Translations under genes and position numbers: made by a program
In this document: positions 43,315 through 55,123 of the stretch, piece by piece
Position numbering within the stretch: position 1 is the first letter of the stretch
How the letters are laid out: each line of letters starts with the position of its first letter
DNA from: Paramyrothecium sp. XJ0827
Taxonomy: Eukaryota > Ascomycota > Sordariomycetes > Hypocreales > Stachybotryaceae
DNA: 64,000 nt
Reading direction: 5' to 3'
Assembly (NCBI GenBank): GCA_020881915.1
Contig: JAJFPB010000010.1
Span: 1,426,001-1,490,000 of the forward strand
The notes under the pieces: generated by a model
Told to the model about the DNA's origin: nothing
Databases searched by the model: none
The model's input: the letters and a program-made list of their open reading frames with translations, nothing else

Positions 43315-46300
43315 ATGGCCGGCATCGAGCATCTCGAGGTCCATAGCAAGGTGCGCGCGCCTGTCGCACGTTTCAAACCCGCCAATTAACCAGATTACCA
43401 GTCCTACATCATTCGATGGGTCAAAGTCGACGAGGGCAGCACCCTCTCGTGGAGTGTTCAGCCTCACAAGAAGTCCATGTAAGCATCACCCCTTGCCTAC
43501 CTCCATTCGCAGCTGTCCCTCCCCGAGGCTGACCCCGACGCGCCATTGCAGAAACTTCGGTATCGTCAAGCACCCGGGAAGCGGTGCCACCAATCTTCTC
43601 TCGACCGGAGGCGACCTCGAGGCGACCCAAGGCACCAACGAACAGAAGTCGAGCCGGTTCTCAAAGAAGACGTCGACTGCACAGGAATTGCTGGCGAACA
43701 AGGGCTTCATCGCCATCAAATGGTGCGGGAAATGCGAGGCAGACAAGGTGTCCCTAGGCACCTACGATGTACAATCCGGCCAGGGCGGCATGTATGGCCT
43801 CGTCTTCGACAACACCTTCTCCAAGCAAACGTCAAAAACAGCTACTTTTGTCGTCCTTACCTACCCGACCGGTGCGCCTCCCCAAACCACCAGCCATCTC
43901 CCGAACCTCCAGCTACCCAGCGCGCGCGGCAGCGAGGTTAGTCTGCGCCAACACGGCAGCCCTCGGCTCGACGGAGTAGCCTCGTCCTCGGTCGACAGCT
44001 TTCACAGTCACAATGTTGGTGGCCGGTCGGTCTCCATCTCCGGTCCAAGTGAAACTGGTTTACCAGCCAACTACCATACTGGCAGCCTGTCCAAGCGACG
44101 GCGGAAAAAGGGCCAAGGCTACGCGCGTCGCTTCTTCTCCCTTGACTACTCAACGTGCACTTTGTCCTATTACTACAATCCCAAATCTTCGGCCCTGCGC
44201 GGTGCCATTCCTTTGAGCCTGGCCGCCATCGCCGCCGATGAGCGAAGACGAGAGATTAGCATCGACTCAGGCGCAGAGGTCTGGCATCTCAGGGCACCAA
44301 ACGATAAGGAATTTCAAGATTGGGCCCGAGCTTTGGAAAAGGCTAGTCGCGTTGCAAGGGGCCTCGAAAAAATATCAACCTCAAAACCCAACCTAAAAAT
44401 CGATACGCTTGCTCCTCCTCACGCGCCCTCCGCTGCCAGCCACGATGAGGAGCTTGAATGGCGGCAGGTGGAGACCTTGGTTAGCCGGGTGGTCGGCACA
44501 AGGGATGCGCTTCGTCGTTTGACAAAAGAAGTTGCATTACCAAAATCCACGCCAAGCACAGGTCAATTCTTGAGCCCGGCATCAACCAGTGCGGTGGAGG
44601 AAGGGGACAGCTACTTTACTCCAGCCACGGAGAGGAGGCCATTTTGGAAGCGGAAATCCAGCGCAGCTCTGCCTACATCAGCGGCCTTGCTCCAGAATGC
44701 CTCCTCCGTCTCATCACCAGGAAGCCCGGCTCTGGCTTCGGCCAACAGTGGCTCGACGAAGCTGGCAAAGCGCAAGTCCAAGGGACCCTCTCAGGAGGAG
44801 GGCTCGTTGCATGATCATTGCCAAGCGCTGCTGGCCGATTTGGATTCCGTGGTGTCTGAGTTCACAGGCCTAATTAACAACAGTAAACGTCGTCGATCAA
44901 CTGCACCTCTGTCTGCGGGTATTGCCTCTCGCAAGAGTATCGACACAGTGTCAACAGCCGACGAGTTTTTCGATGCGGAGGACGCCGCTCCTGGAGTAGT
45001 CAAGATAGACGGCAGTGAAGACGAGACGCCTGACTCGGGCGCAGATGACGCCTCCTTCCAAGACAATTCCTCAATATCCTCTGTTGAGGATGAGGAGGTT
45101 GCAGGAACTGGCAGCGTTGGACAGCTATTTCCACCGAAGGCCAAGTCTTTCGTGCCCTTGCCAATCGGGAAGACTGTGGCTCGCAGAAGCACCATTCCCC
45201 GCGCAACCGTGCCTCCTCCCAGTTTGATAGCCTTTGTACGAAAGAATGTCGGCAAAGATCTCAGTACGATCAGTATGCCAGTTTCCGCGAACGAACCGAC
45301 ATCTTTCCTACAAAAGTTTGCGGAGCAGCTGGAATACGCGCAGTTATTAGACCAAGCGGCTAGACAAAGAACACCAACCGAACGCCTATTGTATGTGACG
45401 GCATTCGCCGTCTCGCAGTTCAGCAGCGGCCGAAGCAAGGAGCGCGCTATTCGCAAGCCCTTCAATCCCCTCCTTGGCGAGACGTTTGAACTGGTTCGCT
45501 CCGAAAAAGAGGTTCCTGGCGGGTTTAGGCTGCTCGTAGAAAAGGTAGAGCACCGTCCTGTCAAGCTGGCGATGTACGCAGAGTCCGCCAATTGGGCCTT
45601 TTCCCAATCCCTCGTTCCAGGACAGAAATTTTGGGGCAAAAGTGCAGAGATTACTACCGACGGTCGTGTAAGGATCGTGCTCCGGCTGCCGGATGGCAGC
45701 GATGAGCTCTACTCTTGGAACATTGCAACCATGTTTCTACGAAACGTTGTCATGGGCGAAAAATATGTCGAGCCTGTGGGTACAATGAATGTTATCAATG
45801 ATACCACCGGCCACAAGGCCACAGTGGAATTCCGAAGTAAAGGCATGTTTGGCGGCCGAACCGAAGAGGTCCATGTCGACACGTTCAGTCCGAATGGAAA
45901 CAACACAGGCAGTGGTCTGACTGGTACCTGGACGAATAGTCTTCGCACGGTCGATCCCGGCAAGGGTAGTGGGAATGAGATATGGCGTGTGGGAAGTCTG
46001 GTTGAAGACGCATCGCACACTTATGGTCTGACGACCTTTGCCGCCAGCCTCAACGAAATAACAGAGATCGAGGCGGACAAGCTGCCGCCGACAGATTGCA
46101 GGCTGCGACCCGACCAGCGCTTGGCGGAACAAGGAAAGCTAGATGATGCCGAGATTTGGAAGGTCAAGCTTGAGGAAGCACAGCGTGCGCGCCGGCGCGA
46201 CATGGAGGAACGCGGTGTTTCACACAGCCCTCGGTGGTTTGTTAAGGGGGAGAACGCGCCTGACGGAGAAGAGGTATGGAAGCTCAAGACCGGGAAGGAT

Positions 46301-46372
46301 GGGTACTGGGATGAACGATCACGCGGCAGCTGGACCGGAGTCCAGGAAATCTTTGCGGTTGACGAGGAGTAG
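43315..46372 (+). CDS. OSH3: Oxysterol-binding protein, Osh3 type
   Basis: Exons 43315-43350, 43402-43478 and 43552-46372 (introns 51 and 73 bp) encode 977 aa. Residues 1-150 form a GOLD-like domain (HLEVHSKSYIIRWV; LSWSVQPHKKSINFGIVKH). A PH domain spans about 212-303 (SKRRRKKGQGYARRFFSL; PNDKEFQDWARALEKA). A near-canonical FFAT motif, EFFDAED, lies near 509-515 and should bind the ER protein VAP/Scs2. The lipid-transfer domain runs from about 610 to 920 (FNPLLGETFEL; WGKSAEI; GEKYVEPVGTMNV). The family signature EQVSHHPP reads EKVEHRPV here. Yeast Osh3 works at ER-plasma membrane contacts on PI4P and sterol handling and in invasive growth; a similar role is likely. GOLD-PH-FFAT-ORD order identifies the Osh3 branch. 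Confidence 0.95.
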
Positions 46373-46853
46373 AAAAAGAATTAGGGCTATTGGATATACT
46401 TGGGCCTTGGTGAGCGAGCCGGGCCATATATAGAAGCAAATTAGTTGATCTCACCACGAATCTATTGGGTATTGCGCGGACCGAACTGACTGCGTCTCAT
46501 TTCAAGCGTATCCTAGAGAACTTAACGTTATTGGCAGACAATTTGTCCAGCAAAAATTATTGCCGAGGCTGGCAATGGCAGATTAGAGAGTTTGCTGGAC
46601 CTTCACCACATCCATTCAGTATGACCTCTTTAGATCGCCATTTCTTTGAGGTCATAGTGAGGGCCAAGCTGGGATCTTGAGCATAAATGCAGTATTCTCC
46701 TCTATCGCAACTAACAGTAGGCCAGGAAAAGGGGCATTGTGACCCTAATTGGCCGCAACGGCCCAGGCTTAGCTCGCTGTACTTTCACCTTTCGAAAGGT
46801 CAAGCGAGTCGTAGTTGAGAGGACTGTGAGGTATCCCTAAAGCTCTGGGTTGT

Positions 46854-46871
46854 GAGTCCGCGGAGTCCGCG
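46854..46871. repeat. Two tandem GAGTCCGCG units
   Basis: Two perfect 9-bp copies. No gene association is apparent. Confidence 0.6.
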
Positions 46872-46987
46872 TGGACCATGTCATGGAACCCGTTGGCAGC
46901 GACATCTGACTCGGACCTAAGTATCGTATGAATTCAATAAGGAGCTCCGAGTCGGCTCTTCATATAAAGATGGGGGACAAGGGGCTG

Positions 46988-47003
46988 CAGTCAGTCAGTC
47001 AGT
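46988..47003. repeat. (CAGT)4 microsatellite
   Basis: Four perfect CAGT units in intergenic DNA. Confidence 0.7.
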
Positions 47004-49609
47004 CATGAGAGATGACGTGACTGGAGCACCGATATTGAGGTACCCCGTGATCAGCGGTGCATGCAGTGGGGGCCGAATTATGAAACGAAGTGTTTGGGCG
47101 GCCTTGGACAATCGGCTGGTAACCAAATGAACTGTGAGAACATGGTCTTTTTTGCCTTTGAGTGATGGTATCAGTTGTTTTAAAAACCTTGAATGAACAA
47201 ACAGGAGTCCAGTTCATAAAGTAGTTTTGCAAATCCTAGACTATGGCTCCGGCACCAAGTTCTCAAGATATGAATCAACCAAACAAGGCCGTCTTCACAC
47301 CTGCCATGACTTGCTATGGCCTCCTTGGCAAGGCTGGCAAACATTGAAAATACTTGACCAAGGGTCCCTGTGGACCCAGCGCATGCTACATTAACTTACA
47401 CAAGAGACAAGAAGCACATGGCATCTAGTGCCGGACGTCGGGCAAAAACAAAAGGCCAAGTTTCTAACGTCGCCCGAGTATTCGGATCGTCCAGAGGAAA
47501 CCCGCTGATATTCTTGATTTCAGTGTCAATCACACAAGTGAAAGTGTGATGTGCATGCCCCAGCGCCAGGTCCAAAAATGGGCCGAGACGTCGACGGTGG
47601 CAAGGGGGCCCCTGTCGATCGATCGGGTACCACGGCAGCTCGTCTTGGGAGGCTTGGCACTGGGCAACCTTGCACGTCTGGGTTGTTCCACCTCAGGTCT
47701 AGAAGCTGTAACAACTACCCTTCTGGCTGTTCACATTTGGGACATTTGATGGTGCTGATCGTTCCACAAAAAGCAGAATCTCTTCCCTGTTGTCAACTGG
47801 AGCAAGTCCGAAATCAGTATGTTTTTGATTAGCAAATTTCCGGCTGGATATGATAGGCAAGTTGGCTCAAAATAGTACCTGGTCAGCGCATGGCGACTCA
47901 CGAGACTTCGTATACGCGGTACGTCTCGTACGGCTGCGACGGCTACTGTACGTACAACCACGGCCGGGGGTCATGTATCTTTCAGTGTGACGGAACTAGG
48001 CCAGGGCAAATGATTGGTGCCGTCCCCAAGCATCACAGAGACCTGCGCTGGCGAGGCGCGAGGGCGGCTGTGCTGGTGGAATGGGCATTGACGGGCAAAC
48101 GGACGGCGGTTTGGTGTGAGGACATCGGTGGAGTGGGCGGTGGGCAGTACGAGGTGGAGAGTGGGAGTGTGCCCAAGGGAAAGAGAGACATGTTGGCATA
48201 TCATTCATGGTGGAAAATTTGGTTGCTTTGCGGGTGTGGTCGACTCAATAACCACTATCCGTACATGACCGCATATCGACGACGTTGACTACAATCGCGA
48301 AGCACCTCGGCGAGCATGTGAGTACAGGCTGGGCAAAGGTGTTCGTCCGTCTACTCTCACCCACCCAGTCCGCTTTGCTCCCGGGAGACTGGAACTCTGG
48401 GTTGTTTCGGGTCCTGGCATGAGAGGGGATGGCTGGTAGAGGAGGCTAGGCTCGTTCGCACCACACCACACCTCACCACCTCGCCTTAGGGCGAAAAGGT
48501 CCAGGTAAAAAATGCTCCCTTGACCCACCGCACGATTGCAGATGGGGGGAACGCGCGTCGCGCCTGAGCCAATAATTGCGCTGCCTCGATCTGTTGTGAA
48601 AGCCAGTCAGTCTATGGCTTCTTCCGCAGGCTTGTGCCGATAGTCCTGGTCATCGACTTTTCGCACGGATGGCTGCACCACTGCGTCCGAAGCACAAAGG
48701 TATAACGCACATGTCCGTGGGTTGCATGTTCAGCATGTCACCCCTCTCCCGTCCTTCAGTGCGCTGCCAAGGCGGGAAGGTCGATCGGACGAGCCATCAA
48801 GCGCTCTGGCCCGGTCGCAGACAAACAGCACGTACTACTCGGTCTAGGGAGGCATTGAATGCCGATTTGATTGCCCACCAACCCCCCTGTCCCATCCCTC
48901 TCTCTCGTTTCGGCAGTACGGGGCAGCACCCCAGTACAGTACGTCACGAATCCAGAGACGGATCCACTCATGTTCGACGTTCGACGACTTCTAATCGGTG
49001 CGAATAACGGGCATACTGGCGCATTGAGTACTGCTGATGTGTACGCAACAGAGGTAACGACGAGCTGGCCGTCCAAGGCTCATTTCAGGATTATGCTGCT
49101 TATGGCTCTGCGGGCTTTTCTCAATGGTTTGCCCTGCTTGTAAGACGTAGATGCTGCTGTGCACAGGGACGACATCCTCATAGTACCTAAGGTAATGTAG
49201 TTATCGTAAGTCGGGAGTGATTCAGAGATGTCACCCACATGAGTGGCTTGCTTGAAAAACTACCCAGTGGATTTACAGCCAGAGATTGGCACCTAGGGAC
49301 GAAGGCAAGCGAAAAAAGCCATGTTACGCTAACGTGTATCTCTGCGAAATAGCATTTCAGGCACAAGCCTCCCCCGTGTCGAACAGCCACTGATACTACT
49401 GCCCGAACTAAAGCATCTTGAGCCAGTAGGTGGCTCCACCGACGGGTGTTTTAGACACACCCGGTCCGTAAGTGATTGGGGGATCTGAACGTGAGGATGG
49501 TGGTGTGAATGAGAGCGAGGAGAGTGTGTGGGTGGGCATGTAGACTACGGATACTGGATACGCGAACCACACCCAATTCTTTCTAATTCCCATTCCCCTG
49601 TCTCCTGCT

Positions 49610-49800
49610 CCATTGTCTCCCGCTCGCCTTGTCTTTTAATTCTGGCCATTCCAGTTCTTTCCTGTCCGGACTTCCTCCTCCTCTTCCCTCCTCCCTTCCC
49701 TCCCTCTCCATCCCACATCCTTCTTTCTTCCCAGCCGTCCTTCACGACGGAACACGCCCTGGGCTTCTTCCTTCTTATTCCATCGTTTGGACATCCTTTC
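49610..49800 (+). promoter_or_regulatory. Pyrimidine-rich promoter tract of GH72 gene
   Basis: Long C/T-only runs (for example CTCCTCCTCTTCCCTCCTCC near 49676) 160-350 bp before the ATG. Such tracts precede transcription starts of strongly expressed filamentous-fungal genes. Confidence 0.5.
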
Positions 49801-49960
49801 CCCAACTCCCTCGTTGTTGGGTCCCTTTTCTTTAAAGCACCCCATCTTGATCTCGTCCCCATACTCTCTCGCTTTTTCTTCTCTTGACGATTGGCGCCCC
49901 CGGAACGCGTCTACTTTTTGAACGATTTCGAATTCTTCAGTACCAGCAAACAGAGCAATC

Positions 49961-51447
49961 ATGAAGGGCTTCGCTTTCGTTTCGGCCATTGCCGCTCTCA
50001 ACGCCGCCTCGGCCGAGCCAACCAAGTCCCAGAACCAACCACCAAGCAAGCGTGCTGATCTTCCCGTGGTTTCCGCCTCTGGCAATGGTATGTCAATGTT
50101 ATCTCACCTCCAACCTGATATAGTTTAGCAGCTAACAATTCCAGCTTTCTGGGCCAACAACGAGCGTTTCTACATCCGTGGCATCGATTACCAGCCTGGT
50201 GGTGCTTCCGCCAACGAGGACCCTCTGGCTGACCCCGAGGTCTGCTTGCGCGATATCAAAGAGTTCGCTGACCTGGGCATCAACACTATCCGTGTCTATG
50301 CTGTTGACAACTCTATGGACCACGATGAGTGCATGCAGGAATTGGCCAAGAATGGCATTTACCTGGTCCTAGACGTCAACAATCCTGCCTACTCGATCAA
50401 CCGAGCGGACCCCCACCCTTCCTACAACACCAAGTACTTGCAGAGCGTCTTTGCCACCGTGGAGATGTTCTCCAAGTACGACAACACACTCGCCTTCTTC
50501 TCCGGTAACGAGGTCATCAACGACGAGAAGGGCACTGACCAGTCCGCTCCTTACGTCAAGGCTGTCACTCGTGACATCAAGAACTACCAGAACTCGCGGG
50601 GCTTGCGCAGGGTTCCTGTCGGCTACTCGGCTGCCGATGTCTCGAGCAACCGTATGCAGACCGCAGCTTACTTCAACTGCGGCAGTGACGACATGCGTTC
50701 CGACTTCTTCGCCTTCAATGATTATTCGTGGTGCAACAGCAATTTCCAGGAGTCTGGCTGGGACCAGAAGGTTCGAAACTTTACTGACTACGGTATCCCG
50801 ATTTTGTGAGTGCCTCTGCTTCGTTCACACTCGACGTACTCTTTTGCTAACTGCTCTCCCTAAGCCTCTCCGAATGGGGCTGCATCGAGAACCGACCTCG
50901 AAAGTTCGACGAGCTGTCTGCCATGATGAGCGACGAGATGTCTGGAGTCTATTCTGGCGGTCTCATGTACGAGTACTCGATCGAAGAGAACGACTTCGGC
51001 CTCGTCGATCTGAAGGGTGGTCTCAAGGGTACCGTTGAGAAGATCGATGAATTCGACATCTTCAAGAGCGCTTTGAGCCAGTACCCTGCGCCCACTGGTT
51101 CGGGTGGCGCGGCCACCACTACCCATGGTGTTGATTGCCCTACCTCCGATGCCAGCTGGAACGTCGACCCCAGCCAGGTGCCTGAGATGCCTGAGCAAGC
51201 CCAGAAGTACATGGAAGATGGCGCCGGCGATGGTCCTGGCCTGCAAGGCGATGGCTCGCAAACGGCTGAGGATAGCGGAACCGCATCCGCTAGTGTAACC
51301 GGCGGCGAAGCCTCCCCTACAAACACCGCGGGCGGCAACGGCGGCGACGATGAAGGTGCGGCAGCTTCCGTCCACGGTAGCAATGGTGCTTTCATGGTTA
51401 CCGGTGCCGCTCTGTTCTTTACCCTCATCGGCACTCTGCTGCTGTAA
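49961..51447 (+). CDS. GH72 1,3-beta-glucanosyltransferase, GPI-anchored
   Basis: Exons 49961-50087, 50145-50805 and 50865-51447 (57- and 59-bp introns, both with CTAAC branch sites) encode 456 aa. The second acceptor is AAG, which is uncommon but forced by phase. A signal peptide covers about residues 1-18 (FAFVSAIAALNAASA). The GH72 domain has the acid/base Glu in FFSGNEVIND near 164 and the nucleophile Glu in LSEWGCIE near 265, positions close to those of A. fumigatus Gel1. There is no CBM43 cysteine module. A Ser/Thr/Gly-rich linker precedes a C-terminal hydrophobic stretch (FMVTGAALFFTLIGTLLL) typical of a GPI signal. The enzyme cuts beta-1,3-glucan and rejoins it to lengthen wall chains at the cell surface. 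It belongs to the Gas/Gel family subgroup without CBM43. Confidence 0.96.
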
Positions 51448-52062
51448 AGGCGCATGAACAATGCCAGCTTTTTGTTTTGTTTGTTCAGCGGGAGGATTTC
51501 AAGTCCTCTCTTTCGCGCATTCGTCTTGTCCACCAGGTCTACAGGACCAAAGTGGGATCATGTTAGGCGTTTCACCGCGGTGACCAGACACCAAGATATG
51601 TCAGGGTCATAGGGCGGCAGTTATCCTTTTGCTACTGTTGTAATATTCATTTCAGAGAGAGCTCTATCATAGCATCACACATTGATGAAGAGAGGAAAAA
51701 AAAGAGAATAATTCTGCATATTGACCATTCAGATTGGGGATGCCAAGGATTCGATCCCTTGTTGGTGCAAGTTCGAAGATCTATGCTAGCACAAGTCGCT
51801 GAGAAACTTACACGGACAGTGGGCTAAGGCAACTTTACTCCACGTGAGCCCCTGTAAGCTGCCCCAATTTCTAGACCTCGGCAACTGGGCCCACCTCCTT
51901 CCAACATCCGAGCCGGCTACAAACAACGTTCTACAACCCTCAGCTTGCAAAGTCCACACTTGGGTACTTCATTATCATCTTGAATTACAATCTATCGAGC
52001 TGCTTCAAGGTTTATAAAGAGAATAAGATCAAGAATCCAATATCAGCCATAAGACAGCCACT
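51448..52062. other. Intergenic between GH72 and dienoyl-CoA isomerase
   Basis: 3' flank of the GH72 gene and promoter of the isomerase gene. A tRNA-like T-arm string near 51744-51760 was examined and rejected. No gene is seen. Confidence 0.5.
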
Positions 52063-52981
52063 ATGTCGGCCGCCACGCCTCTAGCCGGATACTCGTACGA
52101 ATACTTCCTCGTCAGCACACCAGCGCCATTCGTGGCGCACGTGGAGATCAACCGCCCACGCAAGCTCAATGCCTTCTCGCAAGCCGTGTGGCTCGAGTTC
52201 GGACGCGTGTTCGACCAGCTGAGCGCGGACCCCGAGGTGAGGGCCGTGGTGCTGAGCGGCGCGGGGGACAAAGCCTTCACAGCGGGGCTGGACGTGCAGG
52301 CAGCGGGCCAGGACGGCGTGCTGACCAGCAGCAATGATGATCCGGCGCGCAAGGCCAAGGTGATGAGGAGCCACATTGAGGAGTTTCAGAGCTCGGTGAC
52401 GGCGATGGAGAAGTGCGAAAAGCGTACGTTTGAGGCGCCCGTGTTCCGAGGTGCAGCTGGCCCCGGACTCTGCTGATTGATTTATAGCTGTGATTTGTGT
52501 TCTCCACGCTGTCTCGATCGGTCTTGCAATTGACATTGCCTGTTGCGCCGATATCCGCATCTGCGCGGGCAACACACGATTCGCCGTCAAGGAGGTCGAC
52601 ATCGGTCTGGCTGCAGATATCGGCACGCTCGCACGGCTGCCCAAGATCGTGGGCTCCACATCCTGGGTGAAGGACGTGTGCTTGACGGCGAGAGACTTTG
52701 GTGCGCAAGAGGCGCTGTCGGTCGGGTTCGTGAGTCGGGTTCTCGAGGACAAGGCATCGGCGGTGCGGGCGGGCCTGGAGCTGGCTGCGAAGCTGGCAGA
52801 GAAGAGCCCCGTCGCGGTGCAGGGAACCAAGGAGCTCCTGAACTACGGGCGGGAGCACGGAACGGCGGACAGCCTGCGGTACACGACAATCTGGAACTCT
52901 GTGGCCCTACAAGGCAAAGATTTCCCGGCGGCGCTGATGAGTGGTCTGAAGAAGACGAAGCCAAGATTCGAGAAGCTGTAA
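52063..52981 (+). CDS. Delta3,5-delta2,4-dienoyl-CoA isomerase-like crotonase
   Basis: Exons 52063-52423 and 52488-52981 (64-bp intron, branch GCTGAT, acceptor TTATAG) encode 284 aa. The crotonase fold is clear: HVEINRPRKLNAFSQAVW near 28, FTAGLDVQA near 72 (first oxyanion loop), and the diagnostic KEVDIGLAADIGTLARLPKIVG near 155-176. In rat ECH1 the matching Glu and Asp are catalytic and both are kept here. The second oxyanion loop is altered: HAVSIGLAID stands where ECH1 has HGGCIGGGVD. The enzyme shifts conjugated double bonds during beta-oxidation of unsaturated fatty acids. The C terminus (FEKL) is at best a weak PTS1, so peroxisomal versus mitochondrial location is open. It converges on TFB5 with a 102-bp gap. 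Confidence 0.92.
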
Positions 52982-53083
52982 TATTTCCGTGCGTATTTTA
53001 GAAAGCGAATAAATGTTGTGTATGGCCGTTGTGTATCTTCTTGGCTCGATAAGCTCGGCATTTTTATTCTTGTTCAAGACCGA

Positions 53084-53475
53084 TTATTCTGAGCCTGACT
53101 CGTCCACCGGCGGCAGATTCTCCTTGAGACGCTGCAAAGCAGAAGTTAGCAACTCACTCGGTCATAACAAGACGTGTATCTCTGTGCAGGCTGGCGGGTA
53201 GAAGTGGTGCAGGCATGGTATGAACGTACATCTTCCAACTTCTGCTTCAGAAGGGCGACCATGTTCTCCTTGACGACGACGCGCTCCTCGTCAAGGTCCT
53301 CTATGATGAAGTCATGGTTCGTGCTATCGATGTTGACGATGATGGACTTGATCGAAGGGTCGCATTCGATCAGGACGCCTGGATCACGGGGAAGATGGTA
53401 TTCGCGTCAGCACGGTTTGTGTCACAGCTGCTAAGAGAATGAAGGAGCACGCTTACCTCTGATGGCACGCGGCAT
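53084..53475 (-). CDS. TFB5: TFIIH subunit Tfb5 (TTDA/p8)
   Basis: A tiny three-exon gene: 53475-53457, 53378-53230 and 53131-53084, with introns of 78 and 98 bp, encoding 71 aa. The sequence starts [20 protein letters not shown], the diagnostic start of Tfb5 (compare the GVLIECDP of human TTDA), and continues [17 protein letters not shown], then across the last splice [12 protein letters not shown]. Length matches the family (about 70 aa). Tfb5 binds Tfb2/p52, stabilises TFIIH and supports nucleotide excision repair; loss of the human homologue causes trichothiodystrophy A. All three exons are too short for routine ORF scans. It lies tail-to-tail with the dienoyl-CoA isomerase. Confidence 0.96.
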
Positions 53476-54745
53476 CGTAATAGCAAGTGGAGAAGTATGC
53501 CTGCTTGGCTAGAGGTTGTGCTGGAGAGAGGCAAGGAAAGGAAGAGTGCTGGAGACATGCGACGTTTGATGATGTTGGAGCAGGCAGGCAAAATCAAATC
53601 TCAAGTGCGCTGCAAGGTTGCTGGACGCTAAAATGGATCGCCAACAGTGAACGGGACTGGTCCGGGAGCTCGGGCCCACGTACGGAGTACCCTGAGGTAT
53701 TCCGTTTCTCCCCCATCAGAAGCACTATAAAAAGTACTAAGGCACCTGGACCTTACCTCCTACCTGACGTCGTGCTATCGGGCTTACCCATGTTGGCCGC
53801 ACAAGGATTTGCAGCCTTGCAATCCCGGTATCAGACGCTGAGAGTTTGAATATCTTGCTTGTCTTCATCCTTCGGCTCATCCGGAGTGGCTATACAAAAA
53901 TGACCAAGCAAGTTTTTGGTGCAAGCGCTGTGTCGAGGACGACCGCACTACGTTATGCTACTAAGCCACGATGCCGAGAGTGCCGTGCCTCCATGGCCTT
54001 GTAAGTGCGATAAGGACCTTACTCTCGCCTTTGGGCCGTGAAGGGTGCGCCATCAAAGCCTGCACCCCCGGGGGCATGATCTCATGGAATATTGCCCGAG
54101 CCAGCCTGGCACTAACTGGGCGACAGTACACGCAGGCACGGTGAGATGGACGCCAAAGGCTACCCGAGTGGGCAGTCCACGCAACGATCACGCGGGAAGG
54201 TTTCTTGGGCGAGCGGAGCGACGGCGTGAGTGGTCGAGACCTCCGCACCGTCACGCCGGCGCACGCAAGCCGAGGGTTCCTTCCATGCTCGATGTGAGCA
54301 AGACCCTGCTTCCCCAGGGAGGGGAAAACGGGCGTGTCAAGTCGACACCTGGAGCAGATATTAAAGCCGTGCCATCCCCTTGGCATAGGATGACGTCCAA
54401 GACAACAAGAAAAAAGAGAGACCACCCAGTTCGCATTGTCTAATATTTTCCCTCTTCCTAACTCCGACACACAGCTCGTTTTTGATGGCATGTCTCACGC
54501 AGTGATCTTGCTATCAATGGTGACTCGGGTCTTGCGATCTGCCGATTGATAAAGTCGTTCGTAAACACCACGTGCCCCCGACGCTTTATCGGCCATTTGC
54601 ACTTTTGTCCTCTCAGCTCGTCTTACGAGCCACTGCTGAAGTGTCACCTTTGCAACAAAGCTCATCAACCGGAGGAGCTATCGGATTACGAAACACTACC
54701 AATCCACTCTTCATCACGATCGAGACTCCGTCACCATCGGCAAAC
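53476..54745. other. Intergenic, TFB5 promoter side
   Basis: Nothing convincing on either strand. A short TATAAAAAG string occurs near 53727. Confidence 0.5.
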
Positions 54746-55123
54746 ATGTCGTCAACGTCAAACAATGCGGACTTAACGCGAGGCACCACCAATACCTTCG
54801 TATGGGCCATTATCCCCCTTGTTTTCGTCTTGTTCGTCATCATGGCATCCCTCTTTGTGTACTGCCGCCGCCGTCGTCACGGCCAGATCTACGAGATGCA
54901 CTCGCCCAGGCAACTTTATCCATCCACACGCCGACGTGCCGCTGGTCACAACGCGGGTCCCGACGAGGGATTGAACGAGCTGGGCGAGGCACCGCCCCCG
55001 TATACCGGAAAAGCCAACAGCACGTATTCTGAGGGGGGAGACTTGGAAGCTGGAAGGAGTCCGCCCGACTATCCTGCCATCCCACCCCCTGCTATCACAG
55101 CTGATCGGAGAACGAGCGTATGA
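54746..55123 (+). CDS. Small single-pass membrane protein with PPPY motif
   Basis: 125 aa from the first ATG in frame (54746, MSSTSNNADL); the frame is open upstream to 54572 but has no earlier ATG. One transmembrane helix at about 18-40 (FVWAIIPLVFVLFVIMASLFVY) is followed by a basic stop-transfer patch CRRRRHGQ, which predicts an N-out, C-in topology without a cleaved signal. The cytosolic tail has GLNELGEAPPPYTGK, a PPxY ligand for WW domains such as those of Rsp5-type ubiquitin ligases or arrestin-type adaptors, and then RSPPDYPAIPPP. The acidic-PPxY arrangement is common in small fungal plasma-membrane proteins. Function is unknown; it may be an adaptor that recruits a ubiquitin ligase. 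Confidence 0.75.
   Translation: MSSTSNNADLTRGTTNTFVWAIIPLVFVLFVIMASLFVYCRRRRHGQIYEMHSPRQLYPSTRRRAAGHNAGPDEGLNELGEAPPPYTGKANSTYSEGGDLEAGRSPPDYPAIPPPAITADRRTSV

Larger units (their letters stand above)
46373..49960. other. Intergenic, 3.6 kb
   Basis: No gene supported. It contains two 9-bp tandem units and a (CAGT)4 tract near 46.9-47.0 kb, a small inverted repeat at 47529-47550, and TACCTAAGGTA near 49183-49194. The last 400 bp are the C/T-rich promoter of the GH72 gene. Confidence 0.45.

Noticed and set aside
51735..51805. tRNA-like string (GGATTCGATCCC) with a possible T arm
   Set aside because: The stem gives an eight-base loop instead of seven, and no matching acceptor stem, anticodon arm or A box could be folded on either strand.
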